NCBI RefSeq assembly: GCF_013344685.1
Contig: NZ_CP050137.1
Location: forward strand, 2,112,001 to 2,176,000
Reading direction: 5' to 3'
Source: Sphingomonas sp. CL5.1
GTDB taxonomy: Bacteria; Pseudomonadota; Alphaproteobacteria; Sphingomonadales; Sphingomonadaceae
DNA length: 64,000 nucleotides
Under the pieces are notes generated by a model. The model was given only the letters and a program-made list of their open reading frames with translations, was not told the origin of the DNA and did no database searches. The translations under genes were made by a program, and so were the position numbers. Shown here piece by piece: positions 8,036 through 17,240 of this stretch (positions within the stretch are counted from its first letter, which is position 1; each line of letters begins with the position of its first letter).

Positions 8036-8680
8036 GTGTTCTATATTGTCCTTCTAGCGATGGTTGCCGGGTTCCTGGCATTGCGTCTCTACTCGGTGCT
8101 CGGCAAGCGTACCGGGCATGAGCAGCCGTTGCCCAAGCCGGCTGACGATCGCGTTCCCGCCGCCGCGCTGCCGCGCACCATCGACGTGACGCCGGAAGTG
8201 CGCGAAGCCGCCGTCCGCCCGATCGAGGGCGGGGCGGAAAGCGGCCTGCGCGCGATCGTCTCGGGCGAACCGGGCTTCGACGTGCCGCGCTTCCTCGAAG
8301 GGTCGCAGGCGGCCTATCGCATGATCCTCGAGGCATTCTGGCGCGGCGACGAGAAAGCGCTGGCCGATCTGGTCGAGCCGGACGTCGCCAATGCCTTCGG
8401 CGAATCGATCGCCGCCCGCAAGGAAGCGGGCGAGGTGCTGGAGAACCGCCTCGTCTCGATCGAGCGCGCGACGATCGTCGGCGCGTCGCTCACCGGCCGC
8501 GACGCGCGGATCACCGTGCGCTTCGACGCCGACATCGCCGCCGTCACCCGCAATGCGGACGGGCAGGTGATCGCGGGATCGACCAGCGACGCGGTCGAGA
8601 CGCATGACGTCTGGACCTTCGCGCGGACGCTCAAGAGCAGCGATCCGAACTGGAAGCTCGCCGACACCGACGAAGCCTGA
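8036..8680 (+). CDS. Tim44/TimA-domain membrane-anchored protein
   Basis: A protein of about 214 residues with an N-terminal membrane anchor (VFYIVLLAMVAGFLALRLYSVLGKRTG) and a C-terminal Tim44-like domain (FDVPRFLEGSQAAYRMILEAFWRGDEKALADLV... to SSDPNWKLADTDEA). Bacterial Tim44 homologues are thought to act on envelope or inner-membrane protein biogenesis; the exact role is unsettled. GTG 8036 is preferred over ATG 8006 because GGAGG lies 4 nt before the GTG and homologous anchors begin there. The stop is 11 bp before mltA, so the two are likely co-transcribed. The position opposite secB fits an envelope function. Confidence 0.85.
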   Translation: MFYIVLLAMVAGFLALRLYSVLGKRTGHEQPLPKPADDRVPAAALPRTIDVTPEVREAAVRPIEGGAESGLRAIVSGEPGFDVPRFLEGSQAAYRMILEAFWRGDEKALADLVEPDVANAFGESIAARKEAGEVLENRLVSIERATIVGASLTGRDARITVRFDADIAAVTRNADGQVIAGSTSDAVETHDVWTFARTLKSSDPNWKLADTDEA

Positions 8681-8691
8681 GGGAGCGCGGC

Positions 8692-9972
8692 ATGATCCGT
8701 CGGGGGGGACTGGCGCTCGTCGGCGCTTTCGCTCTGTCTGTCCTGCTGTCCGCCTGCGTCGGCGGCGTCGCGCCGCCGCCGCGTCCGGGCGGCCAGTCGC
8801 CGCCGTCGCGCGGGGGCGAGGTTCCGGTGCGCCAGCCGACTCCCGCCACGCCGCTGCCGCCGGTGGCGCAGGTCACGTCGCCCGGCGCGGGCACCGCCGC
8901 GAGCGCCGGGCTGACGCGCGGGCCGGATATCGCGACGCTGCCGATCACCCCCGATAGCGCCGCGCAGGCGCTGGCCGCGTTCAGGCTGAGCTGCCCCTCG
9001 CTCGTCCGGCGCGCGGACGTTTCGGGCCTGACCAGCGGCGCGGACTGGCAACCCGCCTGCGCCGCCGCCGCCTCCACCGCGCCGGGCGATGCGCAAGGGT
9101 TCTTCACGCGCTGGTTCGAGGCGGTGCAGGTAGGCGACGGCCGCGCCTATGCCACCGGCTATTACATCCCGGAAATCGCCGGCTCGCCGAGCTATCGCGA
9201 CGGCTATGCCCCGATCTATGCCCGGCCCGACGACCTGATCGACGTCGATCTCGGCCAGTTCTCCGACAGCCTGAAGGGCAGGAGCATCCGCGGCCGTGTC
9301 GACGGAACGAAGCTCGTGCCTTATTACGACCGCACCGCGATCGAGCAGGGCGTGTTGCAGGGCCGGGCGCGCATCCTCGGCTATGCGGTCGATCCGGTCG
9401 AGTTCTTCTTCCTTCAGGTGCAGGGTTCCGGGCTGGTGCGGATGCCGGACGGGCGCGTGCTGCGCATCGGCTACGATTCGCAGAACGGCCGCGATTATAC
9501 CGGCATCGGCGCGCTGATGCGGCAGCGCGGGCTGCTCGGGCCGAACCAGCTTTCGATGCAGGGCATCGTCGCGTGGCTGCGCGCCAATCCCGATCAGGGC
9601 CGCGCGATCATGCGCGAGAACAAGAGCTTCGTGTTCTTCCGCGTGCTCGACGGGCCGCCGGTCGGCGCGCTCGGCCTGCCCGTCGCCGGCGGGACGACGG
9701 TGGCGGCCGATCCGCGCTTCATCCCGCTCGGCGCGCCGGTGTTCCTGTCGATGGACCGCGCCGACGCGACCGGCCTGTGGGTGGCGCAGGATACCGGCGG
9801 CGCGATCAAGGGCGCGAACCGCTTCGACACCTTCTGGGGGGCGGGCAATGATGCGCGCGCCATCGCCGGCGGGATGAGCGCGCGCGGCACCGCCTTCCTG
9901 CTGCTGCCGGTCGGCACGCTGGATCGGTTGCAGGGAGGGGCGGCCGGTGGCCGGCCGGCGTCTCGACGCTGA
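8692..9972 (+). CDS. mltA: Membrane-bound lytic murein transglycosylase A
   Basis: A 426-residue lipoprotein. The signal peptide ends in a lipobox (LSVLLSACVGG, Cys at about residue 22) and is followed by a Pro/Gly-rich linker. The MltA domain runs from SLVRRADVSGLTSGADW through the YFLQVQGSGLVRMPDGR type region, and a 3D domain lies near the C-terminus (GLWVAQDTGGAIKGANRFDTFWGAG), with the catalytic Asp expected there. It cleaves peptidoglycan strands to 1,6-anhydro ends in the periplasm, attached to the outer membrane. GGGAG precedes the ATG. The Smr-domain gene overlaps its 3' end by 26 bp. Confidence 0.95.
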   Translation: MIRRGGLALVGAFALSVLLSACVGGVAPPPRPGGQSPPSRGGEVPVRQPTPATPLPPVAQVTSPGAGTAASAGLTRGPDIATLPITPDSAAQALAAFRLSCPSLVRRADVSGLTSGADWQPACAAAASTAPGDAQGFFTRWFEAVQVGDGRAYATGYYIPEIAGSPSYRDGYAPIYARPDDLIDVDLGQFSDSLKGRSIRGRVDGTKLVPYYDRTAIEQGVLQGRARILGYAVDPVEFFFLQVQGSGLVRMPDGRVLRIGYDSQNGRDYTGIGALMRQRGLLGPNQLSMQGIVAWLRANPDQGRAIMRENKSFVFFRVLDGPPVGALGLPVAGGTTVAADPRFIPLGAPVFLSMDRADATGLWVAQDTGGAIKGANRFDTFWGAGNDARAIAGGMSARGTAFLLLPVGTLDRLQGGAAGGRPASRR

Positions 9973-10516
9973 GGAGGCGGCGCTGTGGGCGCGGGTGAAG
10001 GCCAGCGTCCGCCCGCTTCATCCCCGTCCGCCGCGCGCGGTCGCGAAAGCGCCGCCCGAGCCTGAGCCGGCGCCGCCGCTCCCCGGCAAGCGCCGCGTGG
10101 CCACGCCGTTGCCGCGTCCGGCGACGTCCCCGCGCGTGGCGGCCACGCCGGCCGCTCCCGCCCCGGCCACGCTCGACGGCAGCTGGGACCGCAGGATCAC
10201 GCGCGGGACGGTGCAGCCGGACGCGACGCTCGACCTCCACGGGCACAATCTGCGCTCGGCCCATGCCCTGCTCGACGCCGGGCTGGAGCGGTCGATCGCG
10301 CGCGGCGACCGCGTGCTGCTGCTCGTCACCGGCAAGCCCCCGCGCCCCGGGAGCGAGCGGCCGCACGCGCGCGGCGCGATCCGCGCGGCGGTGGCGGACT
10401 GGATCGCCGCCTCGCGCCATGCGCCGCACATCGCCGCGCTGCGCAACGCCCATCCGCGCCACGGTGGCAATGGCGCGATCTACGTGGTTTTCCGCCGATC
10501 CCGACCTAAACATTAA
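9947..10516 (+). CDS. Smr (MutS2-related) domain protein
   Basis: A 189-residue protein. The N-terminal half is basic and Pro/Ala-rich with no recognised fold. The C-terminal half is an Smr domain: LDLHGHNLRSAHALLDAGLERSIARGDRVLLLVTGKP, then the HGGNGAIYVVFRR end. Smr domains are DNA or RNA endonucleases/binding modules; the LDLHG and HGG(N)G motifs are intact. The start is GTG 9947, preceded by AGGGAGGGG with 8-nt spacing, inside the end of mltA. The Tim44-mltA-Smr order looks like one operon. The function is unproven. Confidence 0.88.
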   Translation: MAGRRLDAEEAALWARVKASVRPLHPRPPRAVAKAPPEPEPAPPLPGKRRVATPLPRPATSPRVAATPAAPAPATLDGSWDRRITRGTVQPDATLDLHGHNLRSAHALLDAGLERSIARGDRVLLLVTGKPPRPGSERPHARGAIRAAVADWIAASRHAPHIAALRNAHPRHGGNGAIYVVFRRSRPKH

Positions 10517-10525
10517 CCTTTATGT

Positions 10526-10547
10526 GCCAGCAGTAACCTGTGCTGGC
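10526..10547. other. Inverted repeat upstream of the GGDEF-EAL gene
   Basis: GCCAGCA (10526-10532) and TGCTGGC (10541-10547) form a perfect 7-bp dyad with an 8-nt spacer, about 40 bp upstream of the GGDEF-EAL start. There is no T-run after it, so it may be an operator or a hairpin in the leader rather than a terminator. Confidence 0.35.
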
Positions 10548-10587
10548 GCGATCCCCGCGCCGCCTGGGCGGAGATCGGGAAACCATA

Positions 10588-12294
10588 ATGGCAAGGGGCG
10601 AAACGCTGAAGGACAGGGCGGTGATGTTCGCGCTGTGCGCGGGCGGCGTCGCTTTTTTCCTCGCGTTGCTCGTCACTTCCCGCGACAATTTCGGCGCCGG
10701 CTCCTATGCCAGCGCGCTCATCCCGGCGATCGTCTGCGCGACGATGTGCTGGGCCGCGACTCAGCGCGCCGTCGCCACCACCGCCGAGGCGATCGACCGC
10801 GCCGTGGACCGGCTGGCCGAAGCCGCCAATGGCGAGATCGACCCGCGCGTGCCCGACGAGATCCGCGTCGCCGTCCCGCAACTGGCGACCGCGATGGATC
10901 GGCTATTCGCTCAGCTAGCCGACAACCTGGACAGCATCCAGCGGCTTGCGCTGTTCGATCCGGTTACCGGACTCGCCAACCGCACCAATTTCCGTACCGG
11001 CGCGGAGCGGCTGTTGGCTGAAACGTCGCGCGAGATGGGGGCACTATTCTTCATTGACCTCGATCGCTTCAAGGCGGTCAACGACACGCACGGCCATGCG
11101 TGCGGCGACATGCTGCTGGCGATGGTCGCCGATCGCCTGCGCGGCGTATCGGATCGCGCGGTGGCGGAGGCGGACATCTATCCTCCGCTGATCGGCCGGC
11201 TGGCGGGCGACGAGTTCACCATGCTGTTCCCGTTGCTCGCCGATCCGCGCGATGCCGGCTGGATCGCCGCGCAGGTACTCGACGCACTTGCCGCGCCTTT
11301 CCCGCTGATGGGCGGGGAGGCTTCGATAGGCGCCTCGATCGGCATCGCGCTGCGCCCCGATCACGGCATCACGCTGCACGACCTGATGCGTTGCGCCGAT
11401 GCCGCGATGTATTGCGCCAAGTCCGACGGGCGCGGGCGGTTCGAGCTGTATAGCGACGAACTGGCGGAGCAGATGGCCAGCCGCGTGCGCCTCGACGCCG
11501 AATTGCGCGATGCGCTCGATCGCGACGAATTCACTTTGGTCTTCCAGCCCGAGGTCTCGCTGTCGGACGGCAATGTCGTCGCGGCGGAGGCGCTGCTCCG
11601 CTGGCGCCATCCGCGCGATGGGCTGCGCCTGCCCGGCACCTTCATCGGCCGCGCGGAGGAAAGCGGGCTGATGGTGGAGATCGGCGACTGGGTGCTGGCG
11701 CGCATCGCGCGGACGGTCGCGCATTGGGCATCGCTCGGCTTCGCCGGAAGGCTGGCGATCAACGTCAGCGCGCGCCAGATCGATCGTGTCGATTTCTTCA
11801 CCCGGCTGCGCGCGGCGATGCGCGATGCGCGCGCGCCGGCGCGGCTGCTGGAACTGGAGATCAACGAGACGGTCGCCGCCCATGCCCGCGCCGATGCCAT
11901 CGCGGCGTTGGCGCAACTGCGCGAGGAGGGCGCGAAGATCGCGATCGACGGCTTCGGCACCGGGCTTTCCAGCGTCGCCCGGCTGCGGCAATTGCCGATC
12001 GACCGCATCAAGCTCGATCGCGGCCTGATCGCTGCGGTCGCGCAGGATCATGCGGCGCGGATCATCACCGGCTCGCTCGTCGGGCTGATCCACGGCCTCG
12101 GCTGCGAGGCGGTGGCGGAAGGCGTGGAGACACCCGATCAGGTCGAGCTGCTGCGCATCCTCGGCTGTGACGCGATCCAGGGCTATGGTGTCGCGCGGCC
12201 GATGGGGGAGGAGGATTTCCTTGCCTGGTCCGCCGCGCTGGCAGATCTCGAACTGGAAATCGAGCCGGAGATCAGGAGCGTGTCGCTCGGGTGA
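10588..12294 (+). CDS. Membrane-anchored GGDEF-EAL protein (c-di-GMP turnover or sensing)
   Basis: A 568-residue protein: two N-terminal membrane helices (VMFALCAGGVAFFLALLVTS and ASALIPAIVCATMCWAA), a helical linker, a GGDEF domain and an EAL domain. The GGDEF signature reads AGDEF (about residue 205) and no RxxD inhibitory site is seen just before it. The EAL motif is present (EALLRWRHP, about 331), but the DDFGTG loop reads DGFGTG (about 453) and the upstream NET replaces the usual TES/TE. These changes hit metal-binding positions, so phosphodiesterase activity is doubtful; cyclase activity or c-di-GMP binding is possible. It overlaps the convergent dapE by 23 bp. Confidence 0.93.
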   Translation: MARGETLKDRAVMFALCAGGVAFFLALLVTSRDNFGAGSYASALIPAIVCATMCWAATQRAVATTAEAIDRAVDRLAEAANGEIDPRVPDEIRVAVPQLATAMDRLFAQLADNLDSIQRLALFDPVTGLANRTNFRTGAERLLAETSREMGALFFIDLDRFKAVNDTHGHACGDMLLAMVADRLRGVSDRAVAEADIYPPLIGRLAGDEFTMLFPLLADPRDAGWIAAQVLDALAAPFPLMGGEASIGASIGIALRPDHGITLHDLMRCADAAMYCAKSDGRGRFELYSDELAEQMASRVRLDAELRDALDRDEFTLVFQPEVSLSDGNVVAAEALLRWRHPRDGLRLPGTFIGRAEESGLMVEIGDWVLARIARTVAHWASLGFAGRLAINVSARQIDRVDFFTRLRAAMRDARAPARLLELEINETVAAHARADAIAALAQLREEGAKIAIDGFGTGLSSVARLRQLPIDRIKLDRGLIAAVAQDHAARIITGSLVGLIHGLGCEAVAEGVETPDQVELLRILGCDAIQGYGVARPMGEEDFLAWSAALADLELEIEPEIRSVSLG

Positions 12295-13396
12295 TGATGT
12301 CGGCGTAGATATCGGTCAGCGTCGCCAGATCCTCGATCGCCACCGCCTCGTCCAGCTTGTGCATCGTCGCGTTGGTCAGGCCGAATTCCACCACCGGGCA
12401 GATCGCCGCGATGAAGCGAGCGTCCGATGTGCCGCCGGTCGTCGACAGCGCCGGGGTGAGGCCGGTCCGCGCGAGGATCGCCGCCGAAACCAGCGCGGAG
12501 AGCGGTCCCGGTTCGGTCAGGAACGCCTCGCCCGAGATGCGCGCCTCCACCTTCGCCTCCGGCGCGTGGGAATGGACGATCGCCTCGATCCGCCGCGCAA
12601 GGGCGGGTCCGTTCTGTTCGTCGTTGAAGCGGATCGACAGCCGCGCGGTGGCACGCGCCGGGATGACATTGGTCGCCGGATTGCCGACCGTGATGTCGGT
12701 CACCTCGATATTCGACGGCTGGAACCAGTCATTGCCGTGATCGAGCGTGATCGCGTCGATCTCCGCCAGCGCGGCGACCAGCTTGGGGATCGGATTGTCG
12801 GCGAGGTGCGGATAGGCGACATGGCCCTGCCTGCCTGGCACGTCGATCCAGATGTTGACGGAGCCGCGCCGACCGATCTTTATCATGTCGCCCAGCCGGT
12901 CGACCGACGTGGGTTCGCCGACGAGGCACATGTCCGGCTTCAGCCCGCGCGCCGCCAGCCGGTCGAGGATCGCGCGGGTGCCGTGGATCGCCGGGCCTTC
13001 CTCATCGCCGGTCAGCAGTAGGCTCACAACGCCTTGCGCGGGTGCGCGGGAGACGGCGGCGATGAAGGCGGCGATCCCGCCCTTCATGTCCACCGCGCCG
13101 CGCCCGTGGAGCAGCCCGCCGCGCACCTCCGGTGCGAACGCGCCCGAGGTCCAGCCCTCGCCGGGCGGTACCACGTCGAGATGGCCGGCGAAGGCGAAAT
13201 GCGGGCCTTCCGTGCCGCGCACCGCGATCATGTTCTCGACCGGGCCGTCCGGCGCCTCGCCGACGGTGAAGCGGTCGACCGCGAAGCCGAGCGGCGCCAG
13301 CATCGCCTCCACCAGGTCGAATACGCGGCCGGTCGCCGGGGTGACGCTTTCGCAGGCGATCAGCGCTTCGGCGAGCGCCAGCGGATCGAGCGTCAC
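12272..13396 (-). CDS. dapE: Succinyl-diaminopimelate desuccinylase
   Basis: A 374-residue M20-family zinc enzyme that makes LL-diaminopimelate for lysine and peptidoglycan. Metal ligand motifs are intact: FAGHLDVVPPG (His), VDMKGGIAAF (Asp), TGDEEGPAIHGT (Glu-Glu) and the C-terminal HKLDEAV (His). The length matches the family. The start is a GTG whose GTGA overlaps the GST stop. In-frame sequence upstream of it runs through GST in another frame and does not resemble DapE. Confidence 0.95.
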   Translation of the reverse strand: MTLDPLALAEALIACESVTPATGRVFDLVEAMLAPLGFAVDRFTVGEAPDGPVENMIAVRGTEGPHFAFAGHLDVVPPGEGWTSGAFAPEVRGGLLHGRGAVDMKGGIAAFIAAVSRAPAQGVVSLLLTGDEEGPAIHGTRAILDRLAARGLKPDMCLVGEPTSVDRLGDMIKIGRRGSVNIWIDVPGRQGHVAYPHLADNPIPKLVAALAEIDAITLDHGNDWFQPSNIEVTDITVGNPATNVIPARATARLSIRFNDEQNGPALARRIEAIVHSHAPEAKVEARISGEAFLTEPGPLSALVSAAILARTGLTPALSTTGGTSDARFIAAICPVVEFGLTNATMHKLDEAVAIEDLATLTDIYADIITRATRS

Positions 13397-14061
13397 GCCT
13401 TGCCCGCCGGCTGCTCGAACTTCTCGATCACCCATTCCTCTTCCTGCGCGGCGGCGATCCAGTCCTGCATGAAGGGATGGTTGAGCACCGCCTCGATATA
13501 GCCGGTGGCGAAACGCGCGACGGGCAGCGAATAGGTGACGATCCGCGTGCAGACCGGCGCGAACATGATGTCCGCCGCGCCGAATGCGCCGAACAGGAAA
13601 TCGCCGTCGCCGCCGAAGCGCGCGCGCGCCTGCGCCCATAATTCCATGATGCGTGTTAGGTCCGCGACCACCTCGTCCGACGGGCGGCGCGGCGGATAGA
13701 CCTGGCGGATGTTCATCCCGCATTCGCGGCGCAGCGCGGCGAAGCTGGAATGCATCTCAGCCGCCATCGATCGCGCCATCGCGCGTGCGGCATTGTCCTC
13801 CGGCCAGAATTTCTCGCGGCCGACCTTGTCGATGAGATATTCGATGATGGCGAGGCTGTCCCATACCACCACGTCATCGTCCCACAGGATCGGCACCTTG
13901 CCGGAGGAGGGGGCGAATTCGTCGCCCTCGCGGCGCTTGTCCCAATCCTGATCGTAGAGCGGGACGACCATCTCCTCGAACGGCAGGCCAGACTGGCGGC
14001 ACGCCAGCCAGCCGCGCAGCGACCACGACGAATAGGCCTTGTTGCCGATGATGAGCTTCAT
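13393..14061 (-). CDS. Glutathione S-transferase family protein
   Basis: A 222-residue protein with a thioredoxin-fold N-terminal domain (MKLIIGNKAYSSWSLRGWLACRQSGLPFEE, VPILWDDDVVVWDSLAIIEYL) and an all-alpha C-terminal domain. The YSSWS segment contains a candidate catalytic Ser/Tyr. The VP-IL and D-S-xx-I-xEYL motifs of GSTs are present. The substrate is unknown. It is the first gene of a GST-dapE pair joined by a GTGA overlap, although no functional link between them is apparent. Confidence 0.9.
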   Translation of the reverse strand: MKLIIGNKAYSSWSLRGWLACRQSGLPFEEMVVPLYDQDWDKRREGDEFAPSSGKVPILWDDDVVVWDSLAIIEYLIDKVGREKFWPEDNAARAMARSMAAEMHSSFAALRRECGMNIRQVYPPRRPSDEVVADLTRIMELWAQARARFGGDGDFLFGAFGAADIMFAPVCTRIVTYSLPVARFATGYIEAVLNHPFMQDWIAAAQEEEWVIEKFEQPAGKA

Positions 14062-14097
14062 GCGCCGCTGCCCGCCTTCATGTGATGTCGCGGACAG

Positions 14098-14123
14098 GCG
14101 ATAGCCTATTTTTCAGCTATCGC
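14098..14123. other. Perfect inverted repeat between engB and GST
   Basis: GCGATAGC (14098-14105) and GCTATCGC (14116-14123) flank a loop containing TTTTT. It lies 15 bp after the engB stop and 37 bp upstream of the GST start. There is no U-tract on the exit side for either strand, so it may be a GST operator or a transcript-end hairpin. Confidence 0.4.
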
Positions 14124-14137
14124 GAGAGGAAAGGCGG

Positions 14138-14773
14138 TCAGCCGATCGCCTCCATCACCGCCGCGCGCAGCTCGGGGATGCCAAGGCCGCCCTCCGACGA
14201 AGTGGCGATGATATCGGGATGCGCCGCCGGGCGCTTGCGCGCTTCCTCGGCGGTGCGCTCGGTGACGGCGGCCAAGTCGGTCGCCTTCACCTTGTCCGCC
14301 TTGGTGAGGATGAGGCGGTAGCTCACCGCCGCCTTGTCCAGCATCTCCAGTATCTCGCGATCGACGTCCTTGATGCCGTGGCGGCTATCGATCAGCATCA
14401 GCGCGCGCTTGAGCTGCTGGCGGCCGCGCAGATAGTCGTTCACGAGGAAACGCCACTTCTTCACCATGTCCTTCGGCGCCTTGGCGAAGCCGTAGCCGGG
14501 CATGTCGACCAGGCGGAAGGAGAGGGGATATCCGATGTCGAAGAAGTTCAGCTCCTGCGTCCGCCCCGGCGTGACCGATGTACGGGCGAGCGCCTTGCGC
14601 CCCGTCAGCGCGTTGATGAGCGACGATTTGCCGACGTTCGACCGGCCCGCGAACGCCACTTCCGGCACGATCGCTTCGGGCAGGAAATTGAGCGCGGGGG
14701 CCGATTTCAGGAACTCGATCGGGCCGGCGAACACCTTTCGCGCGGCCTCTATCTGATCGTCGTCGAACGTCAC
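14138..14773 (-). CDS. engB: Ribosome biogenesis GTP-binding protein EngB/YihA
   Basis: A 211-residue TRAFAC GTPase needed for 50S subunit assembly. G1 [10 protein letters not shown]3 [11 protein letters not shown] and G4 TKADK are clear, and [20 protein letters not shown] is the family hallmark. The start is GTG 14773 in a GTGA overlap with the yidC stop; the sequence [18 protein letters not shown] then begins directly. It is the last gene of the rpmH-rnpA-yidD-yidC-engB series, an order common in Alphaproteobacteria. Confidence 0.95.
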   Translation of the reverse strand: MTFDDDQIEAARKVFAGPIEFLKSAPALNFLPEAIVPEVAFAGRSNVGKSSLINALTGRKALARTSVTPGRTQELNFFDIGYPLSFRLVDMPGYGFAKAPKDMVKKWRFLVNDYLRGRQQLKRALMLIDSRHGIKDVDREILEMLDKAAVSYRLILTKADKVKATDLAAVTERTAEEARKRPAAHPDIIATSSEGGLGIPELRAAVMEAIG

Positions 14774-16467
14774 TTCGATGTCGCCTCCAGCAGCGCCGGG
14801 TGGCGCGCGTAGAGCACGCGCTGCTGGATGATCGTGATGATGTTGGTGGTGATCCAATAGACCTGAAGGCCCACCGCGAACGGCGCCATCACGAACATCA
14901 GCACCCACGGCATCAGCGCGAACACCTGCTTCTGCGTGTCGTCCATCGGCGTCGGGTTCAGCTTGAACTGGAAGAACATGCTGATGCCCAGGATGATCGG
15001 GATCACGCCGATCGCCATGAAATGCGGCGGGGTGAAGTTGAGCAGGCCGAACAGGTTGACGGGCGTGAGCGGATCGGGCGCCGACAGATCCTTGATCCAC
15101 CCGACGAACGGCTGGTGCCGCATCTCGATCGTCAGCATCAGCACCTTGTAGAGCGCGTAGAAGATCGGGATCTGGAGCAGGGTGGGCAGGCAGCCCGCCA
15201 GCGGATTGACCTTCTCCGCCTTGTAGAGCGCCATGATCTCCTGCTGCTGACGCTGCTTGTCGTCCTTGAAGCGTTCCTGGATCGCCTTCATCTTCGGCTG
15301 GATCGCGCGCATGTGCGCCATCGACGCATATTGCCGCTGCGCGATCGGGAAGACGAGCGCGCGGATCGTCAGCGTCAGGATGATGATCGCCACGCCGAAA
15401 TTGCCGACCATGCGGAACAGCCAGTCGAGATAATAGAAGATCGGCTTCTCGATGATGCGGAACCAGCCCCAGTCGATCGCATAGTCGAGCTTCGTCGCGC
15501 CCTCCTTGTCGGTGTAGCGGTCGAGCAGCTTCACTTCCTTCGCGCCGGCGAAGAAGCGCGTGGTCTGGGTGATCTCGCGGCCCGGCGGCAGCACCTGCGG
15601 CGCGGCGGTGAAGTCCGCCTGATAGCTGGTGTTCGCGCCGGCGCGGAACTGGCCGTCGAAGCTGCGCGCCTGATCGGGCAGCAGCGCGGTGAGCCAGTAT
15701 TTGTCGGTGAAGCCGAGCCAGCCGCCGGTCGAGGTGAACTTCTGCGGCTCCTTATCCAGATCCTTGAAGTTCGGCGCATAATTGGCGCTGCCGTTGGCGA
15801 CCGACATCGGGCCGGTGTGGATCGTCCAGCTCGCCGGGTCCTTTGAAACACCGCTGCGATTGACGAGGCCATAAGCGGCCACCGGCACCGCATTGGCACC
15901 GCCATTGGCGACCGTCTGCCGGATCGAGAACATATAATCCTTGTCGACCGACAGCTCGATCTGGAAACGCTGGCCCCTGGCGTTGGCGGCGGAGAGCGTC
16001 ACCGGCTTGCCCGGTGCGAGCGTGTCGGACGAGGCGGCCCAGAGCGTATCGGCGGCGGGCGGCGCGAGGCCGTCGTCGCGCCAGCCGAACGCCGCGAAAT
16101 TGGCGTCGGTCGTGCCGGCGGGGGAAAGGAGGCGGATCGGCGGCGAATCCTTCGCGATCGTCTCCTTGTAATTGGTCAGCACGAGATCGTCGATCCGGGC
16201 GCCCTTCAGGTTGATCGAGCCCTGCATGGTGGGGGTTGCGATCTTCACGCGCGGCGTTTCCGCGAGCACCAGCTTGCGGTCGCGGATCGTGCCGGGTGCG
16301 TCGACGGTGGCGGCGGCCTTGCCCTCCACCACCTTGGTCTTGCCGCCCTCGATCTTCGTCACCGCCGGGTTGGCCGGGAAGAAATGGCTCACCAGCCACT
16401 GCCCGCCGAACAGGATCAGCACGGCCAGCACCGCGAACAGCACGAAATTCTTGTTGTCTTCGCTCAC
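14770..16467 (-). CDS. yidC: Membrane protein insertase YidC
   Basis: A 565-residue inner-membrane insertase. The N-terminal helix ([24 protein letters not shown]) is followed by the large Gram-negative periplasmic beta domain, then the conserved core with five helices (from [42 protein letters not shown] to [17 protein letters not shown]). The conserved core Arg is within LTIRALVFP. It inserts membrane proteins, including ATP-synthase subunit c, alone or with SecYEG. It follows yidD with a 27-bp gap. Confidence 0.97.
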   Translation of the reverse strand: MSEDNKNFVLFAVLAVLILFGGQWLVSHFFPANPAVTKIEGGKTKVVEGKAAATVDAPGTIRDRKLVLAETPRVKIATPTMQGSINLKGARIDDLVLTNYKETIAKDSPPIRLLSPAGTTDANFAAFGWRDDGLAPPAADTLWAASSDTLAPGKPVTLSAANARGQRFQIELSVDKDYMFSIRQTVANGGANAVPVAAYGLVNRSGVSKDPASWTIHTGPMSVANGSANYAPNFKDLDKEPQKFTSTGGWLGFTDKYWLTALLPDQARSFDGQFRAGANTSYQADFTAAPQVLPPGREITQTTRFFAGAKEVKLLDRYTDKEGATKLDYAIDWGWFRIIEKPIFYYLDWLFRMVGNFGVAIIILTLTIRALVFPIAQRQYASMAHMRAIQPKMKAIQERFKDDKQRQQQEIMALYKAEKVNPLAGCLPTLLQIPIFYALYKVLMLTIEMRHQPFVGWIKDLSAPDPLTPVNLFGLLNFTPPHFMAIGVIPIILGISMFFQFKLNPTPMDDTQKQVFALMPWVLMFVMAPFAVGLQVYWITTNIITIIQQRVLYARHPALLEATSK

Positions 16468-16494
16468 GTCAGATCCTGTCTCTGGCGATTCGGG

Positions 16495-16707
16495 TCAGGG
16501 CACGGGGTCATAGCCATGCCCGCCCCACGGATGGCAGCGCGCGATGCGTTTGGCCGCGAGCCAGCTTCCACGCGCAGCCCCATAGCGGCGAAGCGCCTCG
16601 ATTGCATAGGCGGAACACGAAGGTTGATAGCGGCAGGTGGGCGGCAGCACCACCGACGGGCCGATCTGCCACGCGCGGACGAGCAGCACGAGCAGCCGCG
16701 CGATCAT
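16495..16707 (-). CDS. yidD: Membrane protein insertion efficiency factor YidD
   Basis: A 70-residue amphipathic protein with the family motif [19 protein letters not shown] and the end [14 protein letters not shown]. It is thought to sit at the inner membrane and help YidC-dependent insertion. It starts with ATG in an ATGA overlap with the rnpA stop and lies between rnpA and yidC as usual. Confidence 0.95.
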   Translation of the reverse strand: MIARLLVLLVRAWQIGPSVVLPPTCRYQPSCSAYAIEALRRYGAARGSWLAAKRIARCHPWGGHGYDPVP

Positions 16708-17048
16708 CGCCGCTTCGCCTTGGCCAGCGCCTTCGCCAGCTCGTCGCGCAGCGTGGCATAGGGGCGCTCGACACCGGTTTGACGGCCGATCAGCACATGG
16801 TCCGCGCCGTTGATCCCCTCGGCCGGCATCAGCTCGCGGGCAAGCGCGCGGAAGCGGCGCTTCATGCGGTTGCGCACCACCGCGTTGCCGATCTTCTTCG
16901 TCACGGTGAAGCCGACGCGGATCGTCTCGTCGCCGTCCTCGCGCGGGCGGACAAGCAAGACAAAGCCGGGCATCGGCACGCGACGCCCGGCGTTGGCAGC
17001 CAGAAATTCCGATCGCCTGGTCAGCCGCGAGAGCGGCCGCCGGTTCAG
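16704..17048 (-). CDS. rnpA: Ribonuclease P protein component; non-canonical start
   Basis: The protein subunit of RNase P, which matures the 5' ends of tRNAs. The basic core is clear: [45 protein letters not shown] and a C-terminal KALAKAKRR. The frame has no ATG, GTG or TTG between the rpmH stop and the codons inside the conserved N-terminus. Coordinates here use a CTG (17048) that overlaps the rpmH stop as CTGA, giving 114 residues. Alternatively, the frame stays open across all of rpmH to an ATG at 17186, which would add 46 residues ([13 protein letters not shown]...). The gene identity is certain; the start is not. Confidence 0.88.
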   Translation of the reverse strand: MNRRPLSRLTRRSEFLAANAGRRVPMPGFVLLVRPREDGDETIRVGFTVTKKIGNAVVRNRMKRRFRALARELMPAEGINGADHVLIGRQTGVERPYATLRDELAKALAKAKRR

Positions 17049-17179
17049 GCCGACAGCTTCTTGCGGCCCCGCGCGCGACGCGCCCGGATCACCGCGCGAC
17101 CGCCCACCGTCGCCATCCGCGCACGGAAGCCGTGACGGCGTGCCCGCACCAGGTTGCTCGGCTGAAAGGTCCGCTTCAT
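17045..17179 (-). CDS. rpmH: 50S ribosomal protein L34
   Basis: A 44-residue basic protein beginning [18 protein letters not shown] and ending GRKKLSA, matching L34 along its length. A CGGGA element lies 7 nt upstream of the ATG. It heads the rpmH-rnpA-yidD-yidC-engB operon; its whole length also lies inside the open rnpA frame. Confidence 0.97.
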   Translation of the reverse strand: MKRTFQPSNLVRARRHGFRARMATVGGRAVIRARRARGRKKLSA

Positions 17180-17240
17180 CGCTCATTCCCGAATCTGAAA
17201 AACTAAAGGCCGTCACGCAGGGACGGCCCGAACGGTGCGG

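Noticed and set aside
13396..13723. N-terminal extension of dapE into the GST gene
   Set aside because: The upstream frame overlaps GST in another frame and lacks DapE features; the GTGA junction gives the expected length.
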